A DNA stretch of 42,939 bases, taken from DATJFQ01 sp035495555. Lineage in GTDB: Bacteria > Acidobacteriota > Vicinamibacteria > Vicinamibacterales > 2-12-FULL-66-21. Below the pieces are notes generated by a model that saw only the letters and a list, made by a program, of their open reading frames with translations, made no database searches and was not told the origin of the DNA. Positions 40,771 to 42,939 of the stretch are shown one piece after another (the first letter of the stretch is position 1; the number at the start of each line of letters is the position of its first letter). Both the position numbers and the translations under genes were made by a program. Location: positions 1 through 42,939 of the forward strand of contig DATJFQ010000005.1 of the NCBI GenBank assembly GCA_035495555.1, in the 5' to 3' direction.

Positions 40771-40803
40771 AAGTCGGAATACGGAAGTCAGAATTCGGAA
40801 GTC
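40771..40803. repeat. CGGAAGTC / CGGAATAC word array
   Basis: Four degenerate words (AAGTCGGAATACGGAAGTCA, then GAATTCGGAAGTCC) begin on the base after the carboxypeptidase stop codon. They have one orientation and lie just before the terminator hairpin. Confidence 0.7.
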
Positions 40804-40811
40804 CTTATTCA

Positions 40812-40840
40812 GGCACGGCTCGCGCCGTGCCTTTTCTTTT
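40812..40840 (+). terminator. Rho-independent terminator of the carboxypeptidase gene
   Basis: GGCACGGC / GCCGTGCC form an 8-bp perfect stem with a TCGC loop, followed by TTTTCTTTT. This is the clearest intrinsic terminator in the window, 41 bases after the stop. Confidence 0.85.
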
Positions 40841-40930
40841 GGCGGCGCATGGTTGCGCGGGCGTCGCGCGATGGGGCCCTGCTGCCGCCCTCCCGCACGC
40901 CGCTGGCCGCAAATGCCGCGCTGAGGCGGA

Positions 40931-41030
40931 CCCCACTCCGTGCTCGGCGGCGGGAAAGAGGTGTCGACGGGGAGCCGCCTCCGCGCGGAGCAGGGCGCCC
41001 CATTCTCGCCCCCATCGCGATCCCGCGCGA
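40931..41030. repeat. dispersed repeat R1, copy 3
   Basis: It carries the R1 order CGTGCTCGGCGG, GGAAAGAGGTGTCGACGG, GGAGCCGCCTCCGCGCG, GGGCGCCC and CCCCCATCGC. It is followed by CGCGCGAAGCGCG palindromes and GCACCC words to 41.1 kb. The stretch 40841-40930 holds no supported gene. Confidence 0.85.
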
Positions 41031-41100
41031 AGCGCGGCCCGGCACCCGTCCGAGGCACCCAGCCCCCAGCACCCCGCGCGAAGCGCGGCGCCGCGTTGGG

Positions 41101-41640
41101 TCCCCTGCTCGGACAGCCCCGTTTCGTGCTCGGCGGCCGGAAAGCGGTGTCGACGGGGAGCCGCCTCCGCGCGAACCGGGGCGCCCCGTCCTCGCCCCCC
41201 ATCGCCACTTAGGCCTCGCGCGAAGCTAAGGGGTCCCGGGTGCCTGATGCGCCGGACTGGGCGGCGCATATGCGGCCGGCGTGTCTGCCGCAGGACGCCG
41301 TGGAGCGCGGCGAGCGCGCTGCGAAGCTGGAAATCGGCGAACCGATTCAGCACGGCGAGTCCGGTCCGTGTGATCCGGATGTCGGTCAGTACCCGGATGG
41401 TGCCTTCCACCTGGCAGGTGTCGCTGACGTGCATCCGTACTCGCCGTGACATCGAGCGCGCGCCGCGCGCGAGGGTACCAGGTGAGACGATTTCCCGCCG
41501 CGCGGAGACGGCGGCCGAAGGCAGATACGTCGGCCGCGCGCCGCCGTCGCCGGCCCGACAGGACCGCTCCGCCTTCGCGCAGAGGCTCCAGCGCGATCTC
41601 GCCGAAGCCGCTTCGCCGCCCGTATTCCCATCCCACTGAG
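41101..41640. repeat. first unit of a 0.55-kb tandem duplication
   Basis: It contains R1 copy 4 (41101-41213), a short CTTAG...CTCGCGCGAAGC module (41208-41227), a block of about 300 bp starting GCCTGATGCGCC at 41242, and a unique tail (about 41545-41640). The second unit begins at 41641 with an offset of 546-552 bp. The 300-bp block is about 95% identical by eye between units. Confidence 0.85.
41241..41452 (-). other. possible coding remnant in duplication unit 1
   Basis: One minus-strand frame from ATG 41452 reads MHVSDTCQVEGTIRVLTDIR, then ITRTGLAVLNRFADFQLR and SALAALHGVLRQTR, which is more protein-like than the surrounding repeat translations. There is no ribosome site, and the frame runs on into R1. 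It may be an old gene fragment carried by the repeat. Family unknown. Confidence 0.25.
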
Positions 41641-42100
41641 CGATGGGCCCCTGCTCGGACAGCCCCGTTTCGTGCTCGGCGGCCGGAAAGACGTGTCGAC
41701 GGGGAGCCGCCTCCGCGCGAACCGGGGCGCCCCGTCCTCGCCCCCATCGCGACTTAGCGGTCGCCGCCTCGCCGCGAAGCTAGGGTCCCCGGTGCCTGAT
41801 GCGCCAGACTGGGCGGCGCATATGCGGCCGGCGTGTCTGCCGCAGGACGCCGTGGAGCGCGGCGAGCGCGCTGCGAAGCTGGAAATCGGCGAACCGATTC
41901 AGCACGGCGAGTCCGGTCCGTGTGATCCGGATGTCGACCAGGACCCGGATGGTGCATTCCACCTGGCAGGTGTCGCTGACGCGCATCCCTACTCGCCGTG
42001 GCATCGAGCGCGCGCAGGCGCGCGAGGGTACCAGGTGAGACGATTTCCCGCCGCGCGGAGACGGCGGCCGAAGGCAGATATGGCGGCCGCGCGCCGCCGT
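41641..42100. repeat. second unit of the 0.55-kb tandem duplication
   Basis: R1 copy 5 (41641-41756), the ACTTAGCGGTCGCCGCCTCG module (41752-41771), and the 300-bp block from 41794. A third copy of that short module lies at 42126-42155, and a short third fragment of the block (CCGGACTGGGCGGCGCA) follows at about 42204. The rest to 42252 holds no gene. Confidence 0.85.
41793..42004 (-). other. possible coding remnant in duplication unit 2
   Basis: The same frame as in unit 1, from ATG 42004: MRVSDTCQVECTIRVLVDIR, then an identical ITRTGLAVLNRFADFQLR stretch. The open frame is kept in both units despite several substitutions, but this is weak evidence of coding. Confidence 0.25.
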
Positions 42101-42252
42101 CGCCGGCGCCCGTGTGTGGTGCGGCGACTTAGCGGTCGCCGCCTCGCGCGAAGCAGGACCGGGCTGACCCTTCAACGCGGTGTGTCGAGTGCCGGATGGG
42201 CCGGACTGGGCGGCGCAGGTGCGGCCGCCGTGTCTGGGTTGTGTGTGTCGTA

Positions 42253-42939
42253 CTAGCGATAACCGCGCTGCGACGCCGCGGCGTCGAGGGGGAGTGTCGC
42301 AATCGAATCGACGCCAGGGAGCACAGAGCGCGTCGCATTGCGGCCGTCGAACGCCTTGATATATCGCTGACAGACGTCGCACGCCGAAAGGCGATACCAG
42401 CCGTCGCGCGTCGCGAACGACGTCAGGCGCGATCGGTCGGCGTTGCCGCAGAACGGACAGGCGAGTTGATGGAACCGCCAGCGTGATGCGCAGCGCGAGC
42501 AGATCAGCAGCCGTTCGGCGGCGGGCGTGATCAACGAGAAATCGGGTTCGCCGCCGCAGAGCGGACACGTGCCGTGCGGCCAGCCGTGGAACAGCGTCCG
42601 CGCCATCACGGCGTCCGCGCAGCGCGTCAGGAACGGCCGCATCGCGAGCTGCAGCAGCGGCTCGAGGCCGGCAATCGAGGGAGCCACCTCGCCGCCGCCG
42701 GCGCTCTCCGGCCGCCCGTGTTCGTACCAGTTGCGCACCGCATCCGGCAGCCGTTCGGCGTCCCGGGAGAGCGTCTCTGCGCGCCGGTAATCCGCCGGCT
42801 CGATGGAATCGTGGCTGCGCAGCGTATCCGCCGTCGCACGCAGCATGAAGCGCAGATCGCTCCAGTCGATCGGGATCTGCTCGAACGAGAGGATGGGACG
42901 GCCGCTCGCGACCGCCTTGTCGAGATGCTGCGGCTCGAG
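42253..42939 (-). CDS. fdhE: formate dehydrogenase accessory protein FdhE (5' end outside window)
   Basis: At least 228 aa. FdhE-type cytoplasmic protein needed for assembly of membrane-bound formate dehydrogenases. Seen: an upstream helical part (ILSFEQIPIDWSDLRFMLRA), then the rubredoxin-like double zinc/iron sites CPLCGG, CSRC, CPFCGN and CDVC, and a C-terminal KAFDGRNATRSVLPGVDSIA. The start is beyond base 42939. No other fdh genes are in the window; they may lie just upstream. Confidence 0.9.
   Translation of the reverse strand, partial: LEPQHLDKAVASGRPILSFEQIPIDWSDLRFMLRATADTLRSHDSIEPADYRRAETLSRDAERLPDAVRNWYEHGRPESAGGGEVAPSIAGLEPLLQLAMRPFLTRCADAVMARTLFHGWPHGTCPLCGGEPDFSLITPAAERLLICSRCASRWRFHQLACPFCGNADRSRLTSFATRDGWYRLSACDVCQRYIKAFDGRNATRSVLPGVDSIATLPLDAAASQRGYR

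Noticed and set aside
40608..41639. 343-codon frame overlapping the carboxypeptidase end and repeat island
   Set aside because: Starts out of frame within the carboxypeptidase gene and continues only through repeats.

Overview
The window is about 65% GC, densely coded and chromosomal. It most likely comes from an Acidobacteriota genome, probably Vicinamibacteria. The evidence is an ADOP-type MacB-like permease, a VWFA-related Acidobacterial-domain protein, two long Oar-like TonB-dependent receptors with N-terminal carboxypeptidase-regulatory domains, a DUF1800/DUF1501 pair, and many repeat-filled intergenic spacers. There is no phage, plasmid core or CRISPR array. The only mobile-element trace is a short, frameshifted IS256-type transposase remnant.

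Layout. 1-8.5 kb: the 5' part of ligD (NHEJ ligase-polymerase, minus strand, leaves the window at base 1), a small lipoprotein, a nucleotidyltransferase-like protein, the ADOP permease, an MFS exporter (minus) and an AI-2E-family permease. 8.7-16.2 kb (plus): TonB receptor 1, an HTH/zinc-ribbon regulator, a secreted protein with a BamE-like tail, a TPR protein, ctaA (heme A synthase), an isoprenylcysteine-methyltransferase-like protein and a VOC protein. 16.3-26.8 kb (mostly minus): a secreted metallo-beta-lactamase-fold hydrolase, repeat blocks, the IS256 remnant, a GIY-YIG protein, tRNA-Glu(UUC), an AHSA1 protein, a GNAT enzyme, a coiled-coil peptide, a VOC protein, a four-gene envelope operon (DUF1800, DUF1501, beta-barrel, cupredoxin lipoprotein), a receiver-like protein, lgt and tRNA-Lys(UUU). 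26.9-32.0 kb: a basic Ser/Lys-rich protein, a small SH3-like protein, arginase, and a coupled minus-strand operon of response regulator, hemE, hemG and a signal-peptide-bearing O-methyltransferase. 32.1-42.9 kb: a PD-(D/E)XK-like protein with a histone-H1-like tail, a gene that appears to start with CTG, the VWFA protein, TonB receptor 2, a small lipoprotein, a membrane protein, a D-Ala-D-Ala carboxypeptidase, a 1.4-kb repeat island and the 3' part of fdhE.

Two recurring structural themes cut across the genes. First, many spacers directly after stop codons hold arrays of short degenerate words. Several begin with copies in one orientation and end with copies in the other, giving perfect 10-13 bp inverted repeats. 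Each spacer uses its own word: CCCAATTC/GAATTGGG, TGCAGATT/AATCTGCA, CCAGT/ACTGG, CGAATCCC or CGGAAGTC. Second, about half a dozen genes have no Shine-Dalgarno sequence and carry a -10-like hexamer ending 6-7 nt before the start codon, as expected for leaderless mRNAs. Their neighbours have ordinary GGAGG-type leaders.

There are also longer repeat families: a roughly 119-bp element in five copies at two loci, an 85-89 bp tandem repeat ending in a hairpin at tRNA-Glu, and a 0.55-kb tandem duplication. No complete new defence or biosynthetic system is visible. The strongest candidates for something undescribed are the 3'-UTR inverted arrays, the CTG-initiated gene, and the tRNA-Lys/lgt arrangement.
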